Positions 8,591 through 20,041 of a DNA stretch of 64,000 nucleotides are shown here, piece by piece (positions within the stretch are counted from its first letter, which is position 1; every line of letters starts with the position of its first letter). The stretch covers positions 62,001-126,000 of the forward strand of contig CACMAX010000001.1 of assembly GCA_902611845.1 (NCBI GenBank). The letters are read 5' to 3'. The notes under the pieces were generated by a model, which saw only the letters and a program-made list of their open reading frames with translations, had not been told where the DNA came from and did not search any database. This stretch comes from an uncultured Pelagibacteraceae bacterium (GTDB lineage Bacteria; Pseudomonadota; Alphaproteobacteria; Pelagibacterales; Pelagibacteraceae). Both the position numbers and the translations under genes were made by a program.

Positions 8591-9501
8591 TGGACTTAAA
8601 GTCCAAAATAATTCTTATTTCAGGACCAACCGCATCAGGTAAATCAAAATTTGCTATTCAGCTTGCAAAAAAAATCAATGGCGAAGTAATAAACGCAGAT
8701 AGTATGCAAATATTTAAAGAATTAAAAATTCTTACAGCAAGACCACAGCGAAATGATTTAAAAAATATAAAACATTATTTATATGGATTTAAAAGTGTAA
8801 AGGACAATTATTCCACAGGAAATTGGCTTAATGATGCTAAGAAAAAAATTAACAACATTAAGAAAAAGAATAAAATTCCAATCCTTGTTGGTGGCACTGG
8901 TTTGTATTTTAAAGCACTTATTGATGGTATAGTTAAAATTCCTGATATTCCATTGACTATTCGAAATAGAATTAGAAAAAAACAATCAAAAATAGGACAA
9001 ACTAAATTTTACTCTGCACTTATTAAACTAGACCCACTTTGCAAAAAAAAAATCAATAAAAATGACACCCAAAGATCAATAAGAGCCTATGAAGTAAAGA
9101 AGTTTACAAATAAATCTTTGTTTGATTGGTATAGTGAAACTTACTCTGATTTTACTCAGGACAGCTTTATAAAGTTACATATTGATTATCCTAGAGATAA
9201 GTTAATTGAGAGAATTTCTTTTAGAACAAATGAAATGTTAAGAAATGGAGCAATACAAGAGGCTAAGAGGTTTTATAAATTAAGAATAAAGAAAGATTTA
9301 TCATCTAATAAAGTTATTGGTCTAAGTGAGATTAAAGATTATCTGGAAAAAAGAATAAATCTTAATGAACTTAAAGAAAAAATATCAATAAAAACAAGGC
9401 AATATGCTAAGAGACAGTCTACTTGGGCAAGAGGCCAGATGTCTGATTGGCAAAGAATAAAATTTAATAGACTTGAAAAATTTTTAAAAAAAATTTCCTA
9501 A
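8590..9501 (+). CDS. miaA: tRNA dimethylallyltransferase MiaA
   Basis: Transfers a dimethylallyl group to N6 of A37 in tRNAs reading UNN codons. The P-loop GPTASGKSKFA sits at the N-terminus, followed by INADSMQIFKELKILTARP, and LVGGTGLYFKALIDG; the C-terminal RQYAKRQSTWARGQ block is diagnostic. The 303-residue length is typical. Start is ATG at 8590 overlapping the degP stop; it ends about 50 bases before ilvB, which seems to have its own promoter. Confidence 0.95.
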   Translation: MDLKSKIILISGPTASGKSKFAIQLAKKINGEVINADSMQIFKELKILTARPQRNDLKNIKHYLYGFKSVKDNYSTGNWLNDAKKKINNIKKKNKIPILVGGTGLYFKALIDGIVKIPDIPLTIRNRIRKKQSKIGQTKFYSALIKLDPLCKKKINKNDTQRSIRAYEVKKFTNKSLFDWYSETYSDFTQDSFIKLHIDYPRDKLIERISFRTNEMLRNGAIQEAKRFYKLRIKKDLSSNKVIGLSEIKDYLEKRINLNELKEKISIKTRQYAKRQSTWARGQMSDWQRIKFNRLEKFLKKIS

Positions 9502-9516
9502 ATCTTCATAGATAGC

Positions 9517-9546
9517 TTGACCTATTAGCACAACTTCAGCTAGATT
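9517..9546 (+). promoter_or_regulatory. Promoter of ilvB, leaderless layout
   Basis: TTGACC (9517-9522), 18 bases and TAGATT (9541-9546). The ATG is at 9553, only six bases past the -10, and no Shine-Dalgarno sequence precedes it, so the transcript would begin at or next to the start codon. Confidence 0.45.
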
Positions 9547-9552
9547 GTCTGA

Positions 9553-11319
9553 ATGTCAAAATTATACTCTGGAGCTGAAATCGTATTTAAGTGTATGGAG
9601 GACCAAAATGTTGATCATATTTTTGGTTATCCAGGCGGCGCCGTGCTTCCAATTTATGATGAATTACAAAATTTTAAATCAATCAAACACGTTTTAGTTA
9701 GACATGAACAAGGTGCAGGTCATGCAGCAGAAGGATACGCAAGATCTTCCGGTAAACCTGGTGTTATTTTAGTAACGTCAGGACCAGGTGCAACAAATGT
9801 AGTTACAGCTTTGACTGATGCGTATATGGATTCTATTCCATTAGTTTGTATCTCTGGACAAGTTCCAACTCATTTAATTGGTACAGATGCATTCCAAGAA
9901 TGTGATACAACTGGAATAACCAGACCTTGCACTAAACATAATTGGTTAGTCAAAGATATAAATGATTTAGCTAGTACAATACATAAAGCTTTTGAAGTAG
10001 CAACTACTGGTAGGCCAGGACCAGTTTTAGTTGATATACCAAAAGATATTCAGTTTCAAAAAACAAAATATAACAGACCAAAAAAAGAAAAAAAACTTAA
10101 CGGTAAATCTCACAATCATTTTAATCAAAATAGTATTGATGAATTAATTGAATTAATGAGTAAATCGTCAAAACCTATTTTTTATACTGGTGGTGGAGTA
10201 ATTAATTCTGGACCTAAGGCTAGTGAACTTTTAAGAGAACTTGTTTATGCAACAGGTTTTCCTATCACATCAACTTTACAAGGATTGGGATCTTTCCCCG
10301 GCGATGATAATCAATTTTTAGGAATGTTAGGCATGCATGGAACTTATGAAGCAAATAATGCAATGCATGATTGTGATTTGATGATCAACATTGGTGCACG
10401 TTTCGATGATAGGATAACAGGGAAAATAGATGAATTTTCTCCAAAATCAAAAAAGGTCCATATTGATATTGATCCATCATCTATTAATAAAAATGTTAAA
10501 GTTGACCTTGCTATTGTTGGAGATGTGAAAACTGTACTTTCATCTACTTTGAAAAGTTTAAAACAAAAAAAATCAAAATTCTTAAAATCAAACAAGCAAA
10601 AAACTTCTAAATGGTGGGAAAAAATTCAAAAATGGAGATCAGTTAGATCTTTAGATTACATTGGAAGTGAAGAGACTATAAAACCCCAATATGCAATTGA
10701 AAGATTATATGAATTAACTAAAGATAAAGACTCCTATATTACAACTGAAGTTGGACAGCATCAGATGTGGGCCGCACAACACTATAAATTTAATAAACCA
10801 AATCGTTGGATGACATCTGGTGGTTTAGGTACTATGGGATATGGTTTACCAGCAGCAGTGGGTGTTCAAGTTGCTCATCCAAAAAAATTAGTTATTGATA
10901 TTGCGGGAGAGGCTTCAGTATTAATGACAATTCAAGAAATGTCCACAGCTGTACAATACAACCTTCCGATTAAAATATTTATATTGAATAATCAATACAT
11001 GGGAATGGTTAGACAATGGCAAGAACTTTTGCATGATAAAAACTATTCTGAGAGTTATACTGCTGCTTTACCAGATTTTGTTAAATTAGCGGAAGCATAT
11101 AATTGTGTTGGTATAAGAGCAAAAACTCCAGAAGAGTTAGACGATAAAATTATTGAAATGCTGAATACAGATAGACCTGTAATTTTTGATTGTATGGTTG
11201 ATAAAGTTGAAAATTGTTTTCCAATGATACCATCAGGAAAGCCTCATAATCAGATGATTTTAGGGCCCAAAGATCAAGAAAGTAAGAAGATTACTGGCAA
11301 AGGTAAGTCCTTAGTTTAA
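9553..11319 (+). CDS. ilvB: Acetolactate synthase, large (catalytic) subunit
   Basis: Joins two pyruvates, or pyruvate and 2-oxobutyrate, to acetohydroxy acids, the first common step to valine, leucine and isoleucine; needs TPP, FAD and Mg. The 588-residue protein has FGYPGGAVLPIYDEL, the catalytic glutamate in RHEQGAGHAAEGYA, and the C-terminal TPP domain with LNNQYMGMVRQWQ. At the usual GD(G/A) metal-binding position it reads AGEAS, a conservative Asp-to-Glu change. It overlaps ilvH by one base, and ilvC follows, so this is an ilv operon. Confidence 0.95.
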   Translation: MSKLYSGAEIVFKCMEDQNVDHIFGYPGGAVLPIYDELQNFKSIKHVLVRHEQGAGHAAEGYARSSGKPGVILVTSGPGATNVVTALTDAYMDSIPLVCISGQVPTHLIGTDAFQECDTTGITRPCTKHNWLVKDINDLASTIHKAFEVATTGRPGPVLVDIPKDIQFQKTKYNRPKKEKKLNGKSHNHFNQNSIDELIELMSKSSKPIFYTGGGVINSGPKASELLRELVYATGFPITSTLQGLGSFPGDDNQFLGMLGMHGTYEANNAMHDCDLMINIGARFDDRITGKIDEFSPKSKKVHIDIDPSSINKNVKVDLAIVGDVKTVLSSTLKSLKQKKSKFLKSNKQKTSKWWEKIQKWRSVRSLDYIGSEETIKPQYAIERLYELTKDKDSYITTEVGQHQMWAAQHYKFNKPNRWMTSGGLGTMGYGLPAAVGVQVAHPKKLVIDIAGEASVLMTIQEMSTAVQYNLPIKIFILNNQYMGMVRQWQELLHDKNYSESYTAALPDFVKLAEAYNCVGIRAKTPEELDDKIIEMLNTDRPVIFDCMVDKVENCFPMIPSGKPHNQMILGPKDQESKKITGKGKSLV

Positions 11320-11867
11320 TGCCTAATTCAAAGTCAGCGTATAGTTTTTCAAATAAAAAAGAAAAATTTGATACACATATTATAGTTGTTTGGGTCGACA
11401 ACGAAGCTGGTGTATTGGCTAGAGTAGTAGGTCTATTTTCTGGCAGAGGTTATAATATTGAATCTTTAGCAGTTGCCCAAGTTGACGAAAAGTTAAAGAT
11501 ATCAAGGATAACAATTGTAACCACAGGAACACCACAAGTTGTTAATCAAATTAAACTTCAATTAAGAAAACTTGTTCCTGTTCATAAGGTTGCAGATTTT
11601 AAAAGAGAAGATAAAGCAGTCATTTTTAAGGAGATGGCATTATTTAAAATCGTTGGTCCAAATAATAAATTAGAGGGTGCGTTGAAAGCTTGTAAAAAAT
11701 ATAATCCTGTATTACTAGACAAAACAAAAAAATCGAATGTTATTCAAATAACAGCTTTAAGACGAGAAATAGACAAAATGTCAAAGGATTTAAAAAAATT
11801 TGGATTGGTGAGTGTTTCAAGAACAGGAGCCGTAGCTATGACAAGAGGTGCAGATATATTTAAATAA
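11319..11867 (+). CDS. ilvH: Acetolactate synthase, small (regulatory) subunit
   Basis: Activates the large subunit and confers feedback inhibition by valine. The 182-residue length is normal. An N-terminal ACT domain starts HIIVVWVDNEAGVLARVVGL with FSGRGYNIESLAVA; the C-terminal ALS_ss_C domain contains REIDKMSKDLKKFGLVSVSRTGAVAMTRG. It starts in the ilvB stop (TAATG) and ends 18 bases before ilvC. Confidence 0.95.
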   Translation: MPNSKSAYSFSNKKEKFDTHIIVVWVDNEAGVLARVVGLFSGRGYNIESLAVAQVDEKLKISRITIVTTGTPQVVNQIKLQLRKLVPVHKVADFKREDKAVIFKEMALFKIVGPNNKLEGALKACKKYNPVLLDKTKKSNVIQITALRREIDKMSKDLKKFGLVSVSRTGAVAMTRGADIFK

Positions 11868-12908
<1,041 letters not shown>

Positions 12909-12918
12909 CTTCATGTAA

Positions 12919-12947
12919 AAATTGGGTTAAATTACCCAATTTATTTT
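12919..12947 (+). terminator. Likely intrinsic terminator after ilvC
   Basis: AAATTGGGT (12919-12927), loop TAAATT and ACCCAATTT (12934-12942) form a 9-bp stem followed by ATTTT. GC content is modest, so efficiency may be low. It separates ilvBHC from leuA, which has its own promoter. Confidence 0.55.
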
Positions 12948-12973
12948 GCAATCTGAGCGAGAGCATGTATTAT
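12946..12973 (+). promoter_or_regulatory. Promoter of leuA
   Basis: TTGCAA (12946-12951), 16 bases and TATTAT (12968-12973), directly after the ilvC terminator. The predicted start near 12980 leaves a leader of about 17 bases before the ATG at 12997. Confidence 0.5.
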
Positions 12974-12996
12974 GCCCGAGCAAAAAAAAATTTACA

Positions 12997-14571
12997 ATGT
13001 CAGATAAAGAAAAATTATACATATTTGATACGACTATGCGTGATGGTGAACAATCACCAGGTGCATCTATGAGTGTTGAGGAAAAAATTCAGATTTCAAG
13101 AGTATTTGATGAAATGGGAATAGATATTGTTGAAGCGGGTTTCCCAATTGCATCACCAGGAGATTTTGAGGCAGTTTCTGAAATAAGTAAAATAATGAAA
13201 AACTCAATTCCATGTGGTCTTTCAAGGGCATTAAAAAAGGATATTGATGCATGTCATGAGTCATTGAAACATGCGCCAAGATTTAGAATTCATACTTTCA
13301 TTTCTACAAGTCCCTTACATATGAAACATAAACTTGAAATGACAAACGAGCAGGTTCTAGATGCAATTAAAGAAAGTGTTACATATGCAAGAAACTTTAC
13401 TGATGATGTTGAGTGGTCATGTGAAGACGGGACAAGAACTGATATGGATTTTATGTGTAAAACAGTTGAGCTTGCAATTAATTGTGGAGCTAAAACAATA
13501 AATATTCCAGATACTGTTGGATATTCTATACCCGAAGAATTTGCAAAAACAATTAAACACTTAAAAAATAATGTTCCAAATATAGATAAAGCAATATTAT
13601 CCGCACACTGTCATAATGATCTTGGCTTAGCTGTAGCTAATGCATTAGCTGGAGTTTCAGAAGGTGTAAGACAAATAGAATGCACAATTAATGGAATAGG
13701 TGAAAGAGCAGGAAATGCTGCATTAGAAGAAGTAGTTATGGCAATTAAAACAAGAAATGATTTAATGCCATATAATACTGGTATTAAAACAGAACTAATA
13801 AGCAAAGCCTCTAAAATTGTTTCAAACGCAACTGGTTTTCCTGTTCAATTTAATAAAGCTATAGTTGGAAAAAATGCTTTTGCTCATGAGTCAGGAATTC
13901 ATCAAGATGGAATGTTAAAAAATAGAGAAACTTATGAAATTATGACACCAGAAAGTGTAGGTGTTAAGAAAACTTCTCTTGTTATGGGTAAACACTCTGG
14001 AAGACATGCTTTTAAAGATAAATTATCTGACTTAGGTTATTCAGATCTTACTGATGATATTATCCAAGCTGCTTTTGGAAAATTCAAAGTATTAGCTGAT
14101 AAAAAGAAACATATTTATGATGAAGATATAGTTGCTTTAGTTGATGACAGTTTAATTGTAGATAATAAAATAAATGCAATAAATTTAAAATCTTTAAAGG
14201 TGTTTGCTGGTACAGGAGAACCACAAAAAGCTGAAATGACATTAGATGTTTATGGTGATATTAAGAATACAACTGAAACAGGGGATGGACCAGTTGATGC
14301 AATATTTAAATGTATAAAAAAACTATTCCCTCACGATGTTAAATTATCTCTTTATCAAGTACATGCAGTAACAGAAGGTACAGATGCTCAAGCGACTGTT
14401 AGTGTAAAAATTGAAGAAAATGATAGAACAACCGTAGGTCAATCAGCTGACACAGATACTTTAGTTGCATCAGCAAACGCATATTTAAATGCATTGAATA
14501 AAATGCTTATAAAACGTGAGAAAAGAGCACCTTCTCAAAATATAAAACATCAAAAAGTGAAAGGAATATAA
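12997..14571 (+). CDS. leuA: 2-isopropylmalate synthase
   Basis: Condenses acetyl-CoA with 2-oxoisovalerate, the committed step of leucine synthesis. The start is taken at 12997 (MSDKEKLYIFDTTMRDGEQS): an in-frame ATG at 12946 would add 17 unrelated residues across the promoter. The DTTMRDGEQSPG metal/substrate motif, SAHCHNDLGLAVANA (HxH metal ligands) and GIHQDGMLKN are present, then the C-terminal leucine-binding regulatory domain (about 390-510). The 524-residue length is normal. The gene ends three bases before mreB. Confidence 0.95.
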   Translation: MSDKEKLYIFDTTMRDGEQSPGASMSVEEKIQISRVFDEMGIDIVEAGFPIASPGDFEAVSEISKIMKNSIPCGLSRALKKDIDACHESLKHAPRFRIHTFISTSPLHMKHKLEMTNEQVLDAIKESVTYARNFTDDVEWSCEDGTRTDMDFMCKTVELAINCGAKTINIPDTVGYSIPEEFAKTIKHLKNNVPNIDKAILSAHCHNDLGLAVANALAGVSEGVRQIECTINGIGERAGNAALEEVVMAIKTRNDLMPYNTGIKTELISKASKIVSNATGFPVQFNKAIVGKNAFAHESGIHQDGMLKNRETYEIMTPESVGVKKTSLVMGKHSGRHAFKDKLSDLGYSDLTDDIIQAAFGKFKVLADKKKHIYDEDIVALVDDSLIVDNKINAINLKSLKVFAGTGEPQKAEMTLDVYGDIKNTTETGDGPVDAIFKCIKKLFPHDVKLSLYQVHAVTEGTDAQATVSVKIEENDRTTVGQSADTDTLVASANAYLNALNKMLIKREKRAPSQNIKHQKVKGI

Positions 14572-14574
14572 TAA

Positions 14575-15606
<1,032 letters not shown>

Positions 15607-15611
15607 ATATT

Positions 15612-16448
15612 ATGTCAACAGAATCGAGTAGAGATGACTTTATTATTGCTATTCGTTCAGCATTTTTAAAAAAAGGAAACAGACAAAAGTTTTCCTTATT
15701 TACACTATTAATTATATCTATTTTAGTCTTATCATTAGAGTATTTTAAAACTGGTCCTGTTAATCAATTTAGGTCTATTACAAAAGATATAATATTTAGA
15801 GGTTCATATGTCGTATCTAGCCCATTTAAATATGTAAAAGACAAATACTACCTCTTCCAAGATCATATGAGTATGTATGAAGAGTTTTTAGTTTTAAGAG
15901 ATAAGGATCTTGATCTTGACTCACTTAGGAAAGAAGTTGATTTTTATAAATCAGAAAATGCTCTTTTAAAAAAATTGATAGAGGAAAGAGATCTCTTTTC
16001 TAAAGAGTATATGTTAACTAAGATTTTATTGGACAAACAAAGTCCGTATTTAAAGTCTTTAATAATTAACAAAGGTCAAAAAAATGGAGTTAAATTAGGA
16101 TCAGCAGTTAAAGATCGATTATATTACATTGGAAAGGTTGTAAATGTTAACTTTTTGAGTTCTAGAGTATTACTGGCTAATGATCTTAATAGCAAAATCC
16201 CAATCATTATTGAGCCAAGTGGTATCAATGCAATACTCTCAGGAAATGGGAATGATGATTATGCAGAGCTGGAGTATTTGCCAAAAGACAACGAAATAAA
16301 AGAAAACGAAATTGTATATACCTCTGGATCAGATGGTACAATTCCAGCATCAATTCCTGTTGGAAAAATAATTATTCAGGATAATAAAAAATATGTGAAG
16401 TTTTTTAGCAATTTAAATCAACTTAATTATGTGCAGGTGAATAAGTAA
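15612..16448 (+). CDS. mreC: Rod-shape determining protein MreC
   Basis: A periplasmic scaffold that activates PBP2-RodA. The 278 residues comprise a short basic cytoplasmic tail, one membrane segment (about 29-45, LFTLLIISILVLSLEYF), a coiled coil (about 90-130, with KEVDFYKSENALLKKLIEER), and the beta-barrel MreC domain with GQKNGVKLGSAV and the IPASIPVGKI motif near the end. Five bases separate it from mreB and one base from mreD. Confidence 0.92.
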   Translation: MSTESSRDDFIIAIRSAFLKKGNRQKFSLFTLLIISILVLSLEYFKTGPVNQFRSITKDIIFRGSYVVSSPFKYVKDKYYLFQDHMSMYEEFLVLRDKDLDLDSLRKEVDFYKSENALLKKLIEERDLFSKEYMLTKILLDKQSPYLKSLIINKGQKNGVKLGSAVKDRLYYIGKVVNVNFLSSRVLLANDLNSKIPIIIEPSGINAILSGNGNDDYAELEYLPKDNEIKENEIVYTSGSDGTIPASIPVGKIIIQDNKKYVKFFSNLNQLNYVQVNK

Positions 16449-16449
16449 A

Positions 16450-16972
16450 ATGGCCAGAAGAGATATAAAAATTTATCAATACCTATTAAATGGTTTTCCA
16501 ATTATTTTATTATTTTTCTTTGCTTTAACAGGCTACTCATTTTCATTTAATATTTTTAAAATTAATATATCTTTTAATTTTATTCACTTAATTGTTTTTT
16601 ATTGGGTTTTAAGAAAGCCCGAAATGCTTGGTTATGGACTTATTTTTTTTCGCAGGTGTTATTAATGATGTTGTACAAAACCTACCAATTGGTGTTTCAT
16701 CAATAAATTATCTTTTACTTTGTGTTATTGCGTCTTTTTTTAGGACTAGAACTTTAGTTCCTAATCTAATTTATGATTGGATACTATTCTTTATCGCAAT
16801 ATTAATTATTAGCTCAATTCATTTCTCAGTATTAGCAATTTTTTTTGATGGAAGTATTAGTTATGGGGCTTTAATGTCAACGGCCTTTTTTTCTTTTTTA
16901 ATTTATCCATTTGTTGCAAAATTATTTAATCAAATTTATTTATTAGGTTTAAAGCAAGAAAATGTTGAATAG
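16450..16972 (+). pseudogene. mreD: Rod-shape determining protein MreD, frameshifted
   Basis: MreD is a small polytopic membrane protein of the elongation complex. The first frame from 16450 gives two membrane segments and RKPEMLGYGLIFF, then ends after 71 residues. The next frame continues with AGVINDVVQNLPIGVSSINYLL and more membrane segments to 16972. Fusing them by removing one T from the T8 run at 16643-16650 gives about 173 residues, the normal MreD size, with the conserved phrase GLIFFAGVINDVVQNLPIG intact. It overlaps the PBP2 start by 11 bases. A base-call error, transcript slippage on T8, or a genuine mutation are all possible. Confidence 0.85.
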
Positions 16973-18911
16973 AGGGAGAAACATAGAGAAAGGCAGAGTT
17001 ATAACAAGGAGGATGTTTATACTGGCTGCAGCAAAAATATTACTCTTTGCAGGTATTTCATCAAGATTATATAATTTACAAATTTCTGATAGAGAAAAAT
17101 ATGAAATTTTATCAGATAAAAATAGAATACGTGAATGGAAAACTCCTCCTCAGAGAGGAATAATTGTAGATAACTTTAATAAAGTACTAGCAAGCAACGA
17201 TAGAGTTTTTCAGCTACACTTAATACTAGATGAAATTAATGATTTTGATGTAACAATATTTAAAATCAAAAATATAATCGGATTAGATCAGTTTGAAATT
17301 AAAAAATTATATAAAAAGAAGGAAAGATTAAAACCTTGGGATACACTGGTAGTTTCGGACAATTTAACTTGGGAACAATTCTCAAAAATTAATTTATATT
17401 TACATGAATTAGAAGGTGCGAAACCTGTATTATCGACATCCAGGTTCTATCCTTATGCAAATGACTTAGTACATATAGTTGGTTATGTTGGTGATGCTAG
17501 TCCAAAAGATCTTGAAAAACCTGAGATAAAAGAAAATTTTGTTCCAGGTCTAAAAGTAGGGAAATATGGAATAGAAAATTCTCAAGAGAAAATGTTAATA
17601 GGTAACTACGGTATTAAAAGATACGAGGTTAATGCATCTGGAAAAAGAATAAGCCAAATAGACTATATTAAAGAAAGACAGGGGAACAAAGTAAACTTAA
17701 CTATAGATATTGAAATTCAAAAATATGCCCAGGAGTTGTTAAAAGGAAAAGCAGGCTCAATATGTGCAATGGACATTTATACTGGAGAAGTTGTTGCAAT
17801 GGCATCATCCCCAACCTATGATCCAAATAAATTTACGCATGGAATTAATCAAAAAGATTGGCAAGAAATCAGAAATAATCCTTTAAAACCTTTGATAAAT
17901 AAGTCTATTGCAGGACTTTATTCTCCTGGATCAACTTTTAAGCCATTAGTTGCTCTTGCAGCTCTAGAATATGGAATATTAGATCCTAATAAAACAATAA
18001 GATGCAAGGGTCATAAGCATCCTTATGAACTATATGGAGTAAAATATCACTGTTGGAAAAAAGAAGGTCATGGATACATGAAGCTCAGAAATGCCATCAA
18101 ACAATCTTGCGATATATACTTTTATGAAATGGCAAGATTACTTGGAGTTGACAGATTATCAATAATTGCAAAAAGATATGGTCTTGGGACTAATGTGCTA
18201 GGAGATCTTTATAACGATGAAAAAAAAGGATTAGTTCCGGATACTAAATGGAAGAAACGTGCATTAGAACAAAGTTGGTATTTAGGTGAGACTGTAATTA
18301 ACGGTATTGGGCAAGGCTATATTCAGACCACACCACTTCAACTTTGTCTAATGACTGCACAAATTGCAAATGGAGGATATAAAATAAAACCTCATATCAT
18401 AAAAGATGACTCTATAAATTATAAGGATATATTAAATAAGATTAAATTAGATCAATCTAATTTTCCTTTACATGAAAGAAATTATTTAGATGACATTAAT
18501 GTTGAATATTATCAGAGAATGTATCACAAGAAGTCTAATATTAATTTTGTATTAGATGCAATGTTCGGTTCTACAAACGAGCAGTATGGAACTTCATATA
18601 AATCTCGATACGATGATCCCAAATATCAATTTGCAGGCAAAACTGGAACATCACAGGTAAGAAGAATAACTGATCTTGATAGAGAACTAGATTTAGATAC
18701 TGATCAAATTGAATACAAAAAAAGAGATCATGCATTGTATGTTGCTTTTGCGCCATATAAGGATCCACGATATGCAATAAGTGTTATTATTGAACATGGA
18801 GGCTCAGGAAGTAAAGCAGCAGCGCCACTTGCAAGTAAATTAATAAAAAGAATTATTGATAGACATAAATTAAGAGAACAATTTAATAATGGAAATACAA
18901 GTTTAGCATAA
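16962..18911 (+). CDS. mrdA: Penicillin-binding protein 2 (elongation transpeptidase)
   Basis: Crosslinks peptidoglycan during elongation, partnered by RodA. The 649-residue protein has an N-terminal membrane anchor (about 16-32), the PBP dimer domain with TPPQRGIIVDNFNKVLA, and a transpeptidase domain: SPGSTFK (catalytic Ser324 and Lys327), the QSCD (SxN-type) motif, and AGKTGTSQV. The start overlaps mreD and the stop overlaps rodA by one base. Residues 500-560 form a loop rich in Asp and Tyr before KTG. Confidence 0.94.
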   Translation: MLNRGRNIEKGRVITRRMFILAAAKILLFAGISSRLYNLQISDREKYEILSDKNRIREWKTPPQRGIIVDNFNKVLASNDRVFQLHLILDEINDFDVTIFKIKNIIGLDQFEIKKLYKKKERLKPWDTLVVSDNLTWEQFSKINLYLHELEGAKPVLSTSRFYPYANDLVHIVGYVGDASPKDLEKPEIKENFVPGLKVGKYGIENSQEKMLIGNYGIKRYEVNASGKRISQIDYIKERQGNKVNLTIDIEIQKYAQELLKGKAGSICAMDIYTGEVVAMASSPTYDPNKFTHGINQKDWQEIRNNPLKPLINKSIAGLYSPGSTFKPLVALAALEYGILDPNKTIRCKGHKHPYELYGVKYHCWKKEGHGYMKLRNAIKQSCDIYFYEMARLLGVDRLSIIAKRYGLGTNVLGDLYNDEKKGLVPDTKWKKRALEQSWYLGETVINGIGQGYIQTTPLQLCLMTAQIANGGYKIKPHIIKDDSINYKDILNKIKLDQSNFPLHERNYLDDINVEYYQRMYHKKSNINFVLDAMFGSTNEQYGTSYKSRYDDPKYQFAGKTGTSQVRRITDLDRELDLDTDQIEYKKRDHALYVAFAPYKDPRYAISVIIEHGGSGSKAAAPLASKLIKRIIDRHKLREQFNNGNTSLA

Positions 18912-20041
18912 TGTTGAGGGAAAGAATACAAGCAAGCAATTATAGTTTTTTAGATAAATTAAGATCAATTGATTATTTATTAATATTATTAATCATTGCT
19001 ATAGGTTCAATTAGTGTCTTTGCGATTTACTCTACAGAGGGAGGAAAATTTTCATTTTATACAAAAAATCATATAATTAGATTATCAGTATTTTTTAGTT
19101 TATTTTTACTTTTATCTTTTGTGAGAGTCTCAACCTGGTATAAAAATGCTTACTTATTCTATTTTGTTGGGTTACTTTTATTAATAACTGTTTTATTTTT
19201 TGGAATTTCAGCATCAGGAGCTAAAAGGTGGATAAACTTATACTTTTTAAATTTACAGCCATCAGAATTAATGAAGATTGCTGTGATAATATGTTTTGCA
19301 AGATATTATCATAGAATTCAAAGCTCAGATATTCAAAGCTATAAGTTTTTAATTCAACCAATCATACTATTAATAATTCCTTGCTATCTTGTTATCCAGC
19401 AGCCTGATTTAGGTACTTCAATTTTAATTGCAGGAAGTGGTATTGCTATAATTTGGTTGGCAGGTCTTAATATCAAATATTTTGTTTACTCAGGATTGTT
19501 GTTATTAGTCTCATTACCTTTTGCTATATCCATTTTAAAACCTTACCAAAAATCAAGAATTTTAACTTTTTTTAATCCTGACAGAGATCCTTTGGGAGCT
19601 GGATATCAAATAATTCAATCTAAAATAGCTATTGGATCTGGTGGTTTTTTTGGAAAAGGATACTTAAAAGGAACTCAAAGCTATCTAGAATTTTTACCTG
19701 AAAAACATACTGACTTTATATTTACGCTTTTTTCTGAAGAATTTGGGTTTCTTGGGTCAATTATACTTTTATTGTTATACATACTATTAATTTATAGAAT
19801 AATAAATGTTGGACTAGTCTCAAGGAGCTTCTTTGCAAAATTATATTGCTTTGGTTTTGCTACAGCAATTTTTTTATATGTATTTGTTAACATAGCAATG
19901 GTTTTAGGTATGCTACCAATTGTTGGTGCGCCATTACCTATAATGTCTTATGGTGGATCATCCTTATTATCTATTATGTTGGGATTAAGTATTGTTATGA
20001 GTTGTAAAATATATAATCAAGAGCAAATTTCAGCTTATTAG
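18911..20041 (+). CDS. rodA: RodA, SEDS peptidoglycan glycosyltransferase
   Basis: Polymerises lipid II for cell elongation. The 376-residue membrane protein has about ten hydrophobic segments and SEDS signatures: SGAKRWINLYFLNLQPSELMKIA, QQPDLGTSIL, PDRDPLGAGYQIIQSKIAIGSGG, LPEKHTDFIF and the final PLPIMSYGGSSLL. It closes the mre operon and its stop abuts the stop of the convergent phosphatase gene. Confidence 0.95.
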   Translation: MLRERIQASNYSFLDKLRSIDYLLILLIIAIGSISVFAIYSTEGGKFSFYTKNHIIRLSVFFSLFLLLSFVRVSTWYKNAYLFYFVGLLLLITVLFFGISASGAKRWINLYFLNLQPSELMKIAVIICFARYYHRIQSSDIQSYKFLIQPIILLIIPCYLVIQQPDLGTSILIAGSGIAIIWLAGLNIKYFVYSGLLLLVSLPFAISILKPYQKSRILTFFNPDRDPLGAGYQIIQSKIAIGSGGFFGKGYLKGTQSYLEFLPEKHTDFIFTLFSEEFGFLGSIILLLLYILLIYRIINVGLVSRSFFAKLYCFGFATAIFLYVFVNIAMVLGMLPIVGAPLPIMSYGGSSLLSIMLGLSIVMSCKIYNQEQISAY

